DNA from: Amblyomma americanum | Taxonomy: Eukaryota > Arthropoda > Arachnida > Ixodida > Ixodidae | Length of the DNA: 64,000 nucleotides | Direction: 5' to 3' | NCBI RefSeq assembly: GCF_052857255.1 | Contig: NC_135497.1 | Location: 548,929,531-548,993,530 of the forward strand | In this document: piece by piece, positions 29,880 through 41,258 of the stretch | How positions within the stretch are numbered: the stretch's first letter is position 1 | Layout of the letters: the number at the start of each line of letters is the position of its first letter | Notes under the pieces: model-generated | Database searches by the model: none | What the model saw: only the letters and a program-made list of their open reading frames with translations | What the model was told of the DNA's origin: nothing | Program-made: the position numbers and the translations under genes

Positions 29880-31835
29880 TCTTTTTTTTTCTTTATAGCA
29901 CGAAAATAGTACCTAAAAGGAAAATCTAAGCACGCTTAAGCCACAAAACACCTGGCCACCATACCCCTGCACGACCCCACCTTCCAAAACATCAAAAATC
30001 TTGGAGGCACAGACATTCATCCAGTTAGGGGAGCCAGCTAGGCAGCTCTTCCCAGGCAGCATGTACTCGCCGCATCAAAGCGCATTGCTCACACAGATTT
30101 CGACGACCGTCGTGATTCGGCGTGGCGGTCCATCATGCGCCTTTTCCAGAGAATAAATAGTCCCGGCACGAATAAATTGATTATAAGGCACAACACAGAT
30201 CTCCTCCACAGGCAAAAAAACGGATACTGTAGGGTGTGATATCAATGTCCTTCCTAATTGTTTGTTGTAATATATCCCAGAAGAACATAGAAGCTATGCA
30301 CAGAATAATGCAATGGTCAACTGTCTCTGGCGTATTGCACGGGCAAAAATTCACCGTCCATGGCGCAAGCATCTCCTTAGCATGAAGACATGCCATGCCT
30401 TCACAGGCAGCGTAGATGTGAGCAGTTTAAAGGAGAATGTTTCGCACAAGAAAGAATTGGCATTCGCCTAACACGTTTAAAAACACTGGTGTCAAGGAAC
30501 TCCAGAAAAGGTTGCCGATACAGCGGTACAGGAAACCAATACTCTGTATGTGCCTGAGTAATCTGCCTTCTGGAGAGACTGTACAGGTAGTTGAAGAAAA
30601 GCGCACAGTGGGGAAATCAAAGGTGTGAGCAACTTTATTAACGAATCCCCATAAATGCCCTTCACGAGTGTGTCCAGTCAGTTCCAACAGGAAAGTAAAT
30701 GAGCACTGAAACGCCTGATAAGAACAGCTACTATAAAGGAGTGGTTTGCTGATTTGAAAAATAAAAACGTGAAACAAGCTGATGGACGAATAAGTTCACC
30801 ATGCCTATTCTATAAGACTAGAGAAAAAATAGGTTATCGCGGCGCATGGGTTCCCATTGGGAGCGCCATACAAAGATAGCAAATATTTCGTGCATCAGCA
30901 GCACTTTCTTCCTCGCACAGTGGCGAACCAGCAGCACATAGGCAAGTTTTGTGAATAAAAAAAAACTGCAGACGAGCCCGAGCAATCACTGACATGTTCC
31001 TACCCATCCAAGCCTGGGTCTGTCGCCTCATGGAGATTATCTGTCAATCTCAGTAGGCTCCACTGTGGCGAACTTGGTAAAAAGATACCCCTAGGTACAG
31101 AAGGCTGCCGCAGTCTCAGCTTATGCCACCAAAATGACGACGTTGTGCCCCAATGACCCAACAAATACCCCCATGGATATATCTAAATTAAGAGCCGCAC
31201 CTGATGCCTCACATAACTCCACATAACTGTTAAGTCAATTTTAATGCCTCAAGCACACTCTTTTTGACAGAACAAAAGATGGCGACATCATCTGCATTGG
31301 CTAAATCTTAATTTCACATTGCGCCAGGGAGAAACCACGGATAGTTGCGCTGTTAATAATACTGAGGCAAAGGGGTTAAAGATATAGGGCAAACAACAAA
31401 GGCCATAATGGACAGCCTCGGCAAACAGATTATACTGGGCTCCTTACAGCACTGTCTTTCACTGCTAAGCAAAACTGCAATATTTGTGCGCACTAAAACT
31501 GCAAACAAGAATTAGTGATGAACATTATCAAATGCCTTTGCGAGGTCAATATTATTAGAGGTACTTGTCCAGTTTCATCCGACACTGTCTCCAGTACTGA
31601 ATGGGCAATATGAATGTGGGCTTGGATCCTGCGGCCTCTGATACGGCAGACCTGATGCGTGCGTATTAAGTAGGGATCACTAGCTGCAGACGATTGCAAA
31701 GAACCTTTGCAAAAAGATTGTAATCTGCATTTCAGAGGGAAATTGGTCGCTTTCCCTCAACTGTTTTCAACCGATTGGTAGCTGTACGTTTTGGAATTAA
31801 TATTGTATTATGCCCAGAATACAAGGGGGGGGGGG
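29880..31835 (-). mobile_element. Degenerate L1-like LINE (RT to zf-RVT segment)
   Basis: Minus-strand frames, much interrupted, give recognisable pieces in order: RPISL and NADYNLFAKVL (RT, about 31770-31690), IRGRRIQAHIHIAHSVLE (about 31650-31600), LANADDVAIFCSVKKS (catalytic A-D-D block, about 31305-31260), RARLQFFFIHK (about 30980-30940), GFVNKVAHTFDFPTVRFS (about 30650) and a zinc-binding phrase CPCNTPETVDHCIILC with FFWDILQQT (about 30345-30260). This order is that of L1/Tx1-like LINEs with a zf-RVT-type terminus. The element is old and inactive. The segment 29880-30180 is its probable 3' continuation, without clear motifs. Confidence 0.7.
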
Positions 31836-32561
31836 CAAAAGCCAACATCATAAGAAGCCTGGAAAACCTACATCAAAACAGGCGCTTGGCACTAGGCGCT
31901 AGGCTACGACGGCTCGACATTTGAGCGTGAATAAAGGCGCTTCTAGATAATGTAGGGGTCTCTTAGAAACGTATCTTCGAGGTATGTACTGAGGCGTACA
32001 TGAGTAATTATGAGCATGTAAATCGCAGATGTCGGAATTAAGCGAGTACCATGCGTTTCTGGGAAATTTCCTCCGTGCTTGGCGTGGAGCCGTAGCGCAT
32101 CGAGTGGCAGCCACTGAACCCTCCCCCACTTTACCATGCACGGCACTGGCCCGGCAGATGGCGCGCGCGTAGGCGACCTTTCCGCGTCGGAGTAGTGCCG
32201 TTCGTTCCGGAACACATGTGATGGAACCTGCAGCCGTATACGGGTGCTAGTGTTGAGTAGCTTCTGAGTCGCTTTCAGATGCTCCTAGAGATTCTCCCAT
32301 CGATTTGTCCAACAGGCAATGCGATGGTGTTTCGTGGACTTCCTGGCAGTGCTGCAACACGCTGTCGCGTTCCACACTCAAAGATTAAGCGTCCTCCTTA
32401 TTTTTTTAGAAAAAAATGGTGTAGTAATTGTCTCACTTGATTTAAGGAAAGAAAAACGCATAACTGGCTAACTTCGCCAGCGCACATCCACGACGGCATG
32501 AGAAAATAATACGAACGCCGACTAATATTAGTCATAATAAATTGTTTTCGAAGAAATGTGG
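31836..32561. other. No recognised feature
   Basis: The minus frames at 31899-32215 are open but carry no motif. Sequence is GC-richer around 32050-32230. I see no repeats of known type. Confidence 0.35.
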
Positions 32562-32727
32562 CTGTATTTGTCTCGTATATCGTTGGGCACCTGACCCGCG
32601 CCGTTAAAAAAGAGATAAAGGAGGGAGTGACAGAAGGAAGGAAGAAAGAGGTGCCGTAGTGGAGGGCTCCGGCATAATTTAGACCACCTGGGGATCTTTA
32701 ACGTGCACTGACACAGGCCCCACTACC
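32562..32727 (-). mobile_element. SINE fragment, minus orientation
   Basis: It contains GTATATCGTTGGGCACCTGA, AGATAAAGGAGGGAGTGA, GAGGTGCCGTAGTGGAGGGC and GGGGATCTTTAACGTGCACT, the body and tail of the SINE at 38997-39232. The tRNA-like head is lost where LINE sequence begins near 32728. Confidence 0.7.
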
Positions 32728-34380
32728 AGATTGGACCAAGTTCAGGCAAAATTATAACACTGCGACACCCTTACGAGCAAGGCTACCACTCTTGGTCCCA
32801 GCAACTGGTCTCTAGACTTTGCTCCTCTGAAACTCAAATTCAGCTCTCTGAGGCTGTCTCGAATGTGGATAACCACCTCCTCCACCTCCCTCTGGGAGGC
32901 CCGGCATTGCCTTATCTGTCGGTGGCGCCGGCAAAAGCACAACCGGAAACTTAAAGCTCGCATCGCCGAGCTCACCCAGCGAGCGGCTGAGTATGCGGCC
33001 CAACTCGCCTACTCCAACTGGGTGGCCCGAGGCAATACAGCCGCGCGGCAGATGTCTAGCCGGAACACCAGGCGACTCTTTCGTGCCCTAATTGACCCAA
33101 CGCAAACACGCACGGAAACTCAAAAACACCTCCAAAGAGCAATACACAGCTTTCAGGGCAACGCAACTCAGTTGGCGAACAAGCTCCGGGACCAGTAGTT
33201 GTGCACCATATAGGACCCCCGCGGGCCGGCGTACTCTTATGCAGGCTGTGAGAACGTTGAGCTGGATCAACCGATCCAGCTTCACGGCCTGAGGGCGGCC
33301 CTCGCCAAGATGAAACGTGGCACTGCTCTGGGTCGGCACAAAATTACAGTCAAATTGTTAGCCAACCTTCCCGGCCCGGCATATCTATCTTTATTTGATT
33401 GCATTAACTTAATCAGGCTTGTAGAAGTGCCCCTCCCAAACGACTGGAAGACCGCCCTGGTCACTTTCAATCCTAAACATAGCAAGGCCATCAAGACGGA
33501 CAACCTCCGTCCCATCTCTCTGACTTCCTATGTGGGCCAACTCATGGAGATGATGGTACGTGACAGGTTGCCCGAGTTCATGGAATCTCAACACATTTTC
33601 GCAGACACCATGTTCGTGTTTCGCCCACACAGATCTGCTCAGGATGTCTTGCTTCTACTCAATCGGACCATCCTCGACCCTGTCGAATGCCCCCACAATG
33701 ACAAGGTCGTACTCGCCTTGGATTTGAAGGGAGCATTCGACAACGTTACCCACAAGATCATTCTCACCCACTTCTCTCAAACTGCAGCAGAAACGCCTTC
33801 CAATACATTCGGCAATTTTTGACCGACAGACAATCTTACATTCGAATCCAGGATGAGGAACATGGTCCTTTTCATTTAGGAACCAGGGGTACCCCTCAGG
33901 GCGCGATGCTCTCTCCCCTGTTGTCCAATCTGGCTATGATGCAACTGGCGGCCCAGCTGGGTGCTGTCGCCGGTGTGCAGCATGCGCTGTACGCCGATGA
34001 CACCACCTGTGGGCCACGCAGGGCTCCCTCGGCGACATTGAGGCGAACCTGCAGCAGGCGGCGACTATAGTGGACCGTTATGCTCGCCGCTGCGGCCTCC
34101 AATGCTCCCCCAAAAGTCTGAATTTGTGCACATACGCCCCTCACCAAAGTGCACAGCGAAAATTACATTGTCTCTTGAGACAGGTCCAATCCCTGAAAAT
34201 GTCGAAGTCTGGGTACTGGGGCTCTTTATACATCAACACAAACGGTCAGAAACGACATTTACCAAGCTCCGTAAGCTGGGCGACCAGGTGGGCCGCAGGG
34301 TCCGCCGGGTTTCTGACAAGCGCGGGGGGTTACGATGCAAGGACGCCTTGCGGCTGGCGCATGCATTTGTAACCAGTCGA
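32728..34380 (+). pseudogene. I-group LINE segment: end of endonuclease to RT thumb (plus)
   Basis: Starting with DWTKFRQNY (end of the endonuclease), the plus strand encodes the linker (YSNWVARGNTAARQMSS, RRLFRALIDPTQTR) and RT: LPNDWKTALVTFNPK, LRPISLTSYVGQLMEMMV, FRPHRSAQDVLLLL, LDLKGAFDNVTHK, GTPQGAMLSPLLSNLAM, ALYADDTTCG. Stops at 33196 and 33820 and a shift near 34020 break it. After GGLRCKDALRLAHAFVTSR at 34378 the homology ends abruptly and an opposite-strand segment of the same kind of element begins. RNase H and the 3' end are missing. Confidence 0.82.
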
Positions 34381-35840
34381 GAGGGTGAATGGTATGCGCA
34401 CAAACCTGAAAGGCGTAGGAGTGCATTATGCTCTTGCAGTAGGAACGCCCATGCCCTCAGCTTTCCGTCGCGAAGGCGGATGTTCACTTCTGAGGCCTTA
34501 TTAGCGAATCCTAGACAGTTCCACTGCACCACCACCGATGATGATGCGCTATCCATGACGAGGCCGAAGAGCTTCCACAATGAGGGATGTCACCTGCTTC
34601 ATCAGCGCTAATATCTTATCCACTCTCGGGGTAGTCACGGCTAACAGGTGGTCGGCACCTGATTGTGGCCCAGTGCTTACTCGTGGTGATACATCTGATG
34701 ATTGCTCCCGAGTTATTAGAATTCTTCGAGAGGATTGAGAACGACGCTGTTCCCGGCGCTGGGTGAGTTCGTCTGGACGGCGGCGAGCCTCCGCGATTGC
34801 ATTGTCTAAAGCTGTGTCTTCATCTGTGGTATCCACATGTGATGGATGCACTGGACGTTTTGGCGTATCATTTGATCCGGAAAGTTGAGCCGTCTGTGCT
34901 TATGTAGGCTGGTGAGGAGACGTATGGTGAGCAGCGGGCTCATATAAAGGAAGTTCAGGGAAGTCTTTGTCTTCACATGCGAGTGCTGCAAAGCGATTAA
35001 TTGTAGGAACATCCAATTTTGCAGCGACTTGTGAAACTTCTTCGCTTGCTTCTTCTTTGGACAAGCGGGGGAGCGAATGTCATGGTCCGGCGATTTGCAC
35101 AGGGCACAAGGAGCTGTTGGTTCATTCATGTCGGCCACAGCTGCTGGATTAGGGCAGGTATTTTGCATATGTCCTTCTTTGTGGTAGTGATAACAAAAAA
35201 TACGACGAGGTCGGAAGGGCTGTGGTTTGACGATCGCACCGTTGTAGGTAAGGTACTTCGGGAGAGTCAACGGTCCTTGCAGGATGAGCAGGTATGAGCA
35301 CCGGTGACCGATAGGCCGTGCTTGCAGTACAACATGAGTTGAGCAGCGAATATTTGCGCGCACCTCCTCGGGAGGGCTCGTGCTGTCGACATGATAAACC
35401 ATGCAGCGGAGTGTGTCAAGACCAGATGCAAAATAAATTTGCACCGGGACATGCTTGCTGTCATCCAGGGGGATCCGCCTAACTGCGCAAAGTTTCTGGG
35501 CGTCCATCAAGGATGACAAGTTTACCGTGATGGTGTTCGATGAGCGATGGACACCAAGCCGCAGTAGTTCGAAGAGCCAAGAGCGTGATCATTTGTGGCT
35601 TGAACATTCCGTTCAGGGATGGCAGTCAAATCAAAGCGCAATGTAGGCTTGATGGTAACCCGGAACGAGTTCGCAGCAGGCGGAAGAGAGCCGTGACTCA
35701 CAGGAGGCATCTGTGGAGGAGGCTCAGACGCTGGTGACGGCCCTTGGTGGGAATACTGAACCGGCGCGACGGGCACAGTTTCTTGAGGGAGTGCCACGGG
35801 CACGGAGGAGGAGGAGCAGTCCATGCCACAGGCCAAAGTC
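34381..35840 (-). pseudogene. I-group LINE segment: ORF1 with zinc knuckles and start of endonuclease (minus)
   Basis: On the minus strand, 35836-34806 encode a gag-like ORF1 in two frames: FRVTIKPTLRFDLTAI near 35680, then QKLCAVRRIPLDDSKHVPV, CSTHVVLQARPIGHRC, and two CCHC-type knuckles, CYHYHKEGHMQNTC and CALCKSPDHDIRSPAC. Such knuckles bind element RNA. After a frame change 34580-34381 gives the first endonuclease motifs, VVQWNCLGFANKASE and AWAFLLQEHNALL. The segment stops at 34381, where the plus-strand RT segment ends, so the two halves are joined head to head. Both are inactive. Confidence 0.78.
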
Positions 35841-36643
35841 GTAGCATGAAGACGGCGCAGGCTGGAGGCCCAGAGGCGCTGACGATTGCGTGGACGGGGA
35901 GGCTGCGTCAGGTGGAAACACAGCGGGCATCCGCGTAGCGTTCGTCCACAACGCAGAATCCATGCAGACGCGTAGCGCGGCCTCGCTCGGCAGCGCCGAG
36001 CTAAGCCTAGCCTGCTACTGAGGGTTCCGGTTGGGTTTTCTCACTTGAGAATGCGCCCACCTTGCCGGGAATTTCTCCGCAGGGGCGTCGTCAGCATTCG
36101 GTCTCACGGAGGGCACTGTCCGACCCACGCCACGCGCGAAAAGACAGCGAAAAGCGAAAACACGGACCTGGAAGCAGACATGAAGCCACCCACTAGGTCT
36201 TCGTCTTCTCTTATCATCAGATATCAGTCTAATATATATGGTTGTTGAAGAGTAAGCACCTTTCTCGGCCTTTTGCACACACCTCTGCGAATGGGGCAGC
36301 GCGTTTTTTTGAAATCCAATCACTCATTAGATCATAAAAAATAATCCTTATACTTCATAGCAGCAAGGAACAGTCGCACAACTCGCGTTTCTTGAAAGGG
36401 TCTTTTAGGCGTCAGTGCAAACTGACCAAGAAATCATATCACCGACCACAAGAAAATAATAAACCGTATAAAATAGGTAGGAACTAATTTTTATACGTGC
36501 GTGCTTACGCGCCGTTTAATTATGCAAACATTCGTGACAAAATCTGCACGAAAGCGATTTTCTAACGGTGTCAGTGACTGCCAAACGAGGTAGCTCGCGT
36601 TGCCTTGGGGGTTAGGAGAGAGCTGCCTGTAATAAATTACGAT
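35841..36643. other. No recognised feature
   Basis: Open frames on both strands (for example minus 36323-36015) have no motifs. The first 100-150 bases may be 5' UTR of the I-group LINE at 34381-35840. Confidence 0.3.
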
Positions 36644-36986
36644 AATATTTTGAGGATTTACCCCCTGAAAGAATTCTCCAGTCGATTCCTCAGCGCTACT
36701 AGAGGATGCAGGACGTGCTGGCACAATTTTCGCGCGCCGTCGCTCCATCTTTGCTTGTGAGCCAGGAAACAAAGCATGCACACGTTAGCAACCTGTGTAA
36801 ATGACTAGTGCTGTTATAATCATACTCACCACATTCAAACAGCTTGGCCAATGCAGGCAGCTCTCCATCTTTCCAACTGACGTCGATATCACTGTTTCTT
36901 AGATCCTTTATCGCGTTCGTGCCTGTCATAACGTGCATGCCCACACTAACAACAACGAGCGCACAGCGCACGGAAGTCGAGTACAT
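36644..36986 (-). CDS. Possible secreted protein, first two exons
   Basis: From the ATG at 36986 (minus) the frame begins MYSTSVRCALVVVSVGMHV, a signal-peptide-like N-terminus with likely cleavage after a small residue near position 25 (TGTNA). It continues IKDLRNSDIDVSWKD and ELPALAKLFEC. A consensus donor, GTGAGTATG, starts at 36829 directly after phase 1. An acceptor (GGCTCACAAG) ends at 36754 and the next exon, AKMERRRAKIVPARPA, SSSSAEESTGEFFQG, stays in frame and meets another donor-like GTAAAT near 36643. The 76-bp intron is short. I do not recognise the family. Without transcripts this remains a hypothesis. Confidence 0.35.
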
Positions 36987-38338
36987 TCCTCGGGGCCTCC
37001 GTGAGTCACTCCACTAGGAGATGCATGACGTTTGACGATTCTAACATGCTAATGTAGCAAACTTCGTGACTAAAAAACGGCGTTTTCAGACCTACGAGCC
37101 TTCACACACAAAAAAATGCTGCGTGTAGAGACGGGCTAGAAAGCTGAAAAGAGTACAGTGGCTATGGCTATGGCTAGGCAATGGCTATGACTCGTATATT
37201 AGAGCCTGTTTGTGAGCTTGGCTACAAAATGATAAAACTACTGATTTTAATATATTTCAGTGGGTTAATATTAGTGTTACTGTTTTTTTTTTGCCCCGAA
37301 GATCAAGGTGGAATAACTTTGGTCAACGTTTTTTACTTATAGGTGCTTTGCACAGGCGCACAGCCGCACCGTGTCGCTGCGGTGCGCCTTCGCTGACTGC
37401 TATGTTTGAGGTGCACGTAGCAGACGAACTCCTGCTCCGCAATCTGTTTTCTTCACGCGTGGCATTCAGACCGGAGATTGGAATCCGCGTGCATCGCAGA
37501 TTAGGCCGGTAGACGCAGGGTGCGTTAGCCGCGCGTAACTACGTCGTAAACGAACGCCAAGTGGCAAAGTGATTCAATTGGGCAGCTGCGCTTGTTAGCG
37601 CTGCTCGAGCCGGCCGAGAAAACAGGCGCCGCGATGAAAGTGGGTCGCGGATTTGGCTCCCCTCAATTCTGGGGTAGAAGCTCAGATAGTGGTCAATGAC
37701 AGCGGAAATGATACGGGTCTGAGGCAGACCAGTATCATTAAAAAATGAGAACTATCTGCACGTCTCACGGAGGGCTAAAAACATTTAGAGCGGGTTATAC
37801 GAGCGGGCACACTGCAGGGAGAAATGCGTGTCAAGCCGCGGGTACCGGCCTTCGAACCACATTTACGCTACGCACCTGTACGTCGATGCAGAAACACTTG
37901 GAGAACCTATTCTCACTTGCATTATTGAGTTTTCTCACTTAGAAGCAGACTTCGGTGACTGTGTACGGGAGTTTTTACTAAGCCGGAGTGCCCAGGCAGC
38001 GAACGAAACACCACCCCCTCCCTGAATCCGCGATGTGACTTTGTCTCTAGGGCAAGACCGCTGCCGTAGAGAAAATATTTCTTTTGCCCTGGCTATAAGG
38101 CACATTCACAAAATTTTAAGCCTGACAAGAGTTACGGGCGTGTTTACTAAGCTCGAGTGCGCATGCAGGAAGAGCGCTGTGTACGTCGCTGTTGCACGTC
38201 GCCTCTCGCCTTCGCTTGCTTGGAGGTTGCTGCTAAGCGATAGATCGAACGTCCCCACACCGACTCGTCGCTTCGCTCTCTTTTTCGCGCACATGAAGCC
38301 CACTCTTAAACCAGGTCGGTCCGAAATTGAAATTAAGG
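36987..38338. other. Unassigned; possible upstream region of the secreted-protein candidate
   Basis: No motif-bearing frame. A GGCTAT word repeats three times near 37160-37190. Several short open frames (37291-37512, 37745-38025, 38035-38330) show no domains. Confidence 0.3.
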
Positions 38339-38475
<137 letters not shown>

Positions 38476-38589
38476 AAATTTAAGGGCAATTCGAACCCGG
38501 CTTTGCCAATTAATTTCTAATTTCAAACAATAATGGGGGACCTCTTACGTGATGTCCCCGTGCATCTCAAGTTCATCTGAAGAAGGTTT

Positions 38590-38935
38590 TCCTGTGAGTA
38601 CAGTGAACAAAATAACTCTAAGATGTCAAGTTGATGCAATAAAGTTAATGCAAAATTAATCACGAAATTTTGATGCTCGTCTGATGCTAATTATACTAAT
38701 GCTAAATCTCATCAAGAATTTTTGATTCTAATCTGATGTTAAAATGTTGATGCAAAATCTCATGAAGAGTTTGTGATGCTGGTCTGATGCGAAAAAGTAA
38801 ATGCGAAAATTCACGAAATTTTGATGTCATTCTGATGCAAAAAATTTGAGGCAAACACTTATCAAGTGTTTTATGATGCCGGTCTGATGCGAAAACACAA
38901 CAGACTTTGCTGTTGTGATTAATTTCTGATGAATC
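38590..38935. repeat. Degenerate ~50-bp tandem repeat (CTGATGC units)
   Basis: The phrase TGATGCTGGTCTGATGCG and variants recurs at about 38670, 38724, 38773, 38821 and 38873, spaced 48-54 bp. Between them a TCATGAAGA/TCATCAAGA word followed by a T-rich stretch also recurs. The spacing is regular though the units have diverged considerably, so this looks like an old minisatellite without coding capacity. Confidence 0.75.
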
Positions 38936-38996
38936 ACCAGGATTATATGGTAATGACATGAGAAATTACATATCCACTTTTATAAGGAGGAAAGGA

Positions 38997-39232
38997 TATA
39001 GCGCAATATCTGTCTCACATATCGGCGGACACCTGAACCGCATCGTAAACCAAGCGATAAAGGAGGGAGTGAAAGAACAAAGGAAGAAAGGTGCCCTAGT
39101 GGAGGGCTCTGGAATAATTTCGATTACGTGGTGATATTTCATGTGCACTGACATCGCACACCACATGGGCGCATCGCCTTAGCTTTTTGCCTTCATCGAA
39201 ACGGAGCCGCCACGGTCGGGTTCGAGCCCCCT
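38997..39232 (-). mobile_element. tRNA-headed SINE, minus orientation (most complete copy)
   Basis: On the minus strand it starts with a B-box-like GGGGCTCGAACCCGACC (39229-39213), then the body with the GTGCAC(A)TGA core and GCACCTTTCTTCC, and ends with ATATGTGAGACAGATATTGCG near 38998. It lies 30 bases from an opposite copy at 39262-39462. Confidence 0.75.
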
Positions 39233-39261
39233 CCAGAGTCGAAAACTTTTTCCACCTAAAT

Positions 39262-39462
39262 TCTATGCAGTGCGTTGTCAGTGCACGTTAAAGATCCCCA
39301 GGTGGTGGAAACTATGAAGGAGACCTCCACTACGGCACCTCTTCTTTCCTCTCTGCTTTTACTTCCTCCTTTGGGCCGTTCCTGGCGGTGCGGTTGAGTG
39401 GTTCGCCGAGATGTGGGAGAGCTACTGCGTCATTTCGTTTCCGGAAAAACCAATTATCAGTT
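39262..39462 (+). mobile_element. SINE, plus orientation, head-truncated
   Basis: It includes GTCAGTGCACGTTAAAGATC, AGGAGACCTCCACTACGGCA, GAGATGTGGGAGAGCTACTG and the tail AAAAACCAATTATCAG. The tRNA-like head is missing. With the neighbour at 38997-39232 it forms a large imperfect inverted repeat. Confidence 0.7.
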
Positions 39463-39987
39463 TTTCGAATTGGTCAAAAATAGCCAACCTCAAGGCGGTA
39501 GGCGCCCGCTCACTGTGAGGTATGAAAAGGTAGCCTAATCACTTGGTAATACATCGCATGGACGGTAGATGGCGCTACCAAACAGCTAACGCAGTTAACT
39601 TCAACGCCACATATACCGCGTTTCAAATAATAAGTGGAACGCTGCCAAAGCTAGCGCTCTTTTTTGCGCTACACAAAATCTGCGACAAGATCTGCGAAAA
39701 TTGCTTGTGGTGATATAAAAATAACAAATGCTTTCCCGGCAGGCTTCGTAGATATTACATTTGTCATCAGCGTGAAAAAACGCTGTTATTGCAATTAAAT
39801 TGATCGAGGTCGGCGGCTTTGTATCCTGCGTTTGTCATCTTTTTCCATTTGACGTTTTCGCTGTGCCCGCAACTGGCCGCCGTGTTTACTTTTCCGGCTT
39901 CCTTTCACTTTTGGGAAAACGACGTCCAGCTCAGCCGACCCGGCCACTTCTCCTGTACTCATTTTCTCGAAGGTTCGTGCATCCAAG

Positions 39988-40473
39988 CTGTCAAAGCACG
40001 CCAAGCAAGTAATTGCAAATGTGTACTCCGATACCAGGACCCGTTTTCCGGAGAAGTGTGCTTGGGAAGTACTGAGTGCTGCGAGTGAGGACACCGGAGT
40101 ATCTCCCCGTACCGTTGCAAAAATAAAGGCTGTGCGTGTGTTTGGGTATTTGGCGTATCCGAAGAAAAGACCTCGCGACGTGTGAATTTCAAGCTCGCGA
40201 ACAGTAAAGAATGACAGCTTCACAGTCCATGCCATCGGTCTGAAAGTGAACAGTATGTACGCGAAGAGGGAAGTCCCAACACTGGACAGTGTGCTTAATG
40301 CTGTCAGTGAGGACGACGACCTGCCGAACTTCAAGAAAACAACGTTGGGGAGGTTGATGAAGGATGTTGGATTCACATTTGAAAAAAGAAAACGAAACCA
40401 TGTGCAAATCATTGCCTGGCATCGCAGCTACCTGCGGACGATGAAGGAATTCCGAAGACAGGGCAAGTACGAG
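39988..40473 (+). pseudogene. Tc1-like DDE transposase, N-terminal half
   Basis: The plus frame reads SKHAKQVIANVYSD, SAASEDTGVSPRTVAKIK (helix-turn-helix), PKKRPRD, a TGA stop at 40183-40185, then NSMYAKREVPTLDSVLNAV, LPNFKKTTLGRLMKDVGF, EKRKRNHVQI and RSYLRTMKEFRRQGK. This is the DNA-binding half of an IS630/Tc1-mariner (DDE_3-type) transposase widespread in arthropods. The catalytic half is at 45288-46205, after a 4.8-kb gap holding a LINE. The break sits at a position where AA|GTACGAG could act as a splice donor in phase. A minus-strand frame over the same bases is an antisense shadow. Confidence 0.7.
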
Positions 40474-41167
40474 TCCTTCCTTATTTATTTTCTCACGCAG
40501 CACGTTTGAACTGGCTTCATATAGAGCTTGATTTTGGCGTTTCAACCTCGTAGTCGTAACAGTGAGTGTTGCTTCATAATAACACATTTAAAGGAAATCT
40601 TAACCACATTGCTGTTGCCGACCTTTTGCGTAAGGTGACGTTTCACGGCCAGTTTTGTGCTACGTTTGGTTGGGGCACGTTTCTGCATGGATCAGATTTA
40701 ATCGATAAATCCTAATTGGCGCGGCAAGCAAAAACAACAAAACTACCAAAAATGTCGTAGCACTTTAATGGGTAGTGCCATCTCGTCGTCACCATAGGAA
40801 CTAATGAACACCCACTGTACTCTGCCCGTTGCTCCGGTGGTGCGAGTTACTGGCGCTACTGCTGCGAACGTTGGCAATTTTTGTTCGCAGTCGCCGCAAG
40901 TGAAGAGACTTCAAGTGTTGCCGAATTAATCAAGTACCCCATGCAAACACACTGAATATAAATTGAATATAAACTTGCTACTCAATGCCGCCTGAGCACG
41001 AAATATAAGCCCGAACCAGGGAGCAATGCAGCAGGGATGGATCTTTTTCTCGATTGTCTCTGAGCGGGTGTTTGTGAGACAATGATCAGCAGATTGTTTC
41101 AGTGCGTTGCCTACCTACTTGCTGCAGTGCGTTTGCCTACATACAAGCATTAACTCGTGCGCTCGGT
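40474..41167. other. Unassigned; possible intron remnant of the Tc1-like gene
   Basis: No coding motif. It separates the N-terminal transposase half from the 3' tail of LINE E2. If the transposase gene has an intron, this is part of it. Confidence 0.3.
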
Positions 41168-41258
41168 TGTTATTTATTTATTTATTTATGTATTTGGTAC
41201 CTGCATCGCCTTTCAGCATTACAGCAGGGGGGCACTTTCACATTGAAAATACAAAAAG

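Noticed and set aside
39795..40412. 205-codon minus-strand gene
   Set aside because: It is the antisense of the Tc1-like transposase frame and has no motifs of its own.
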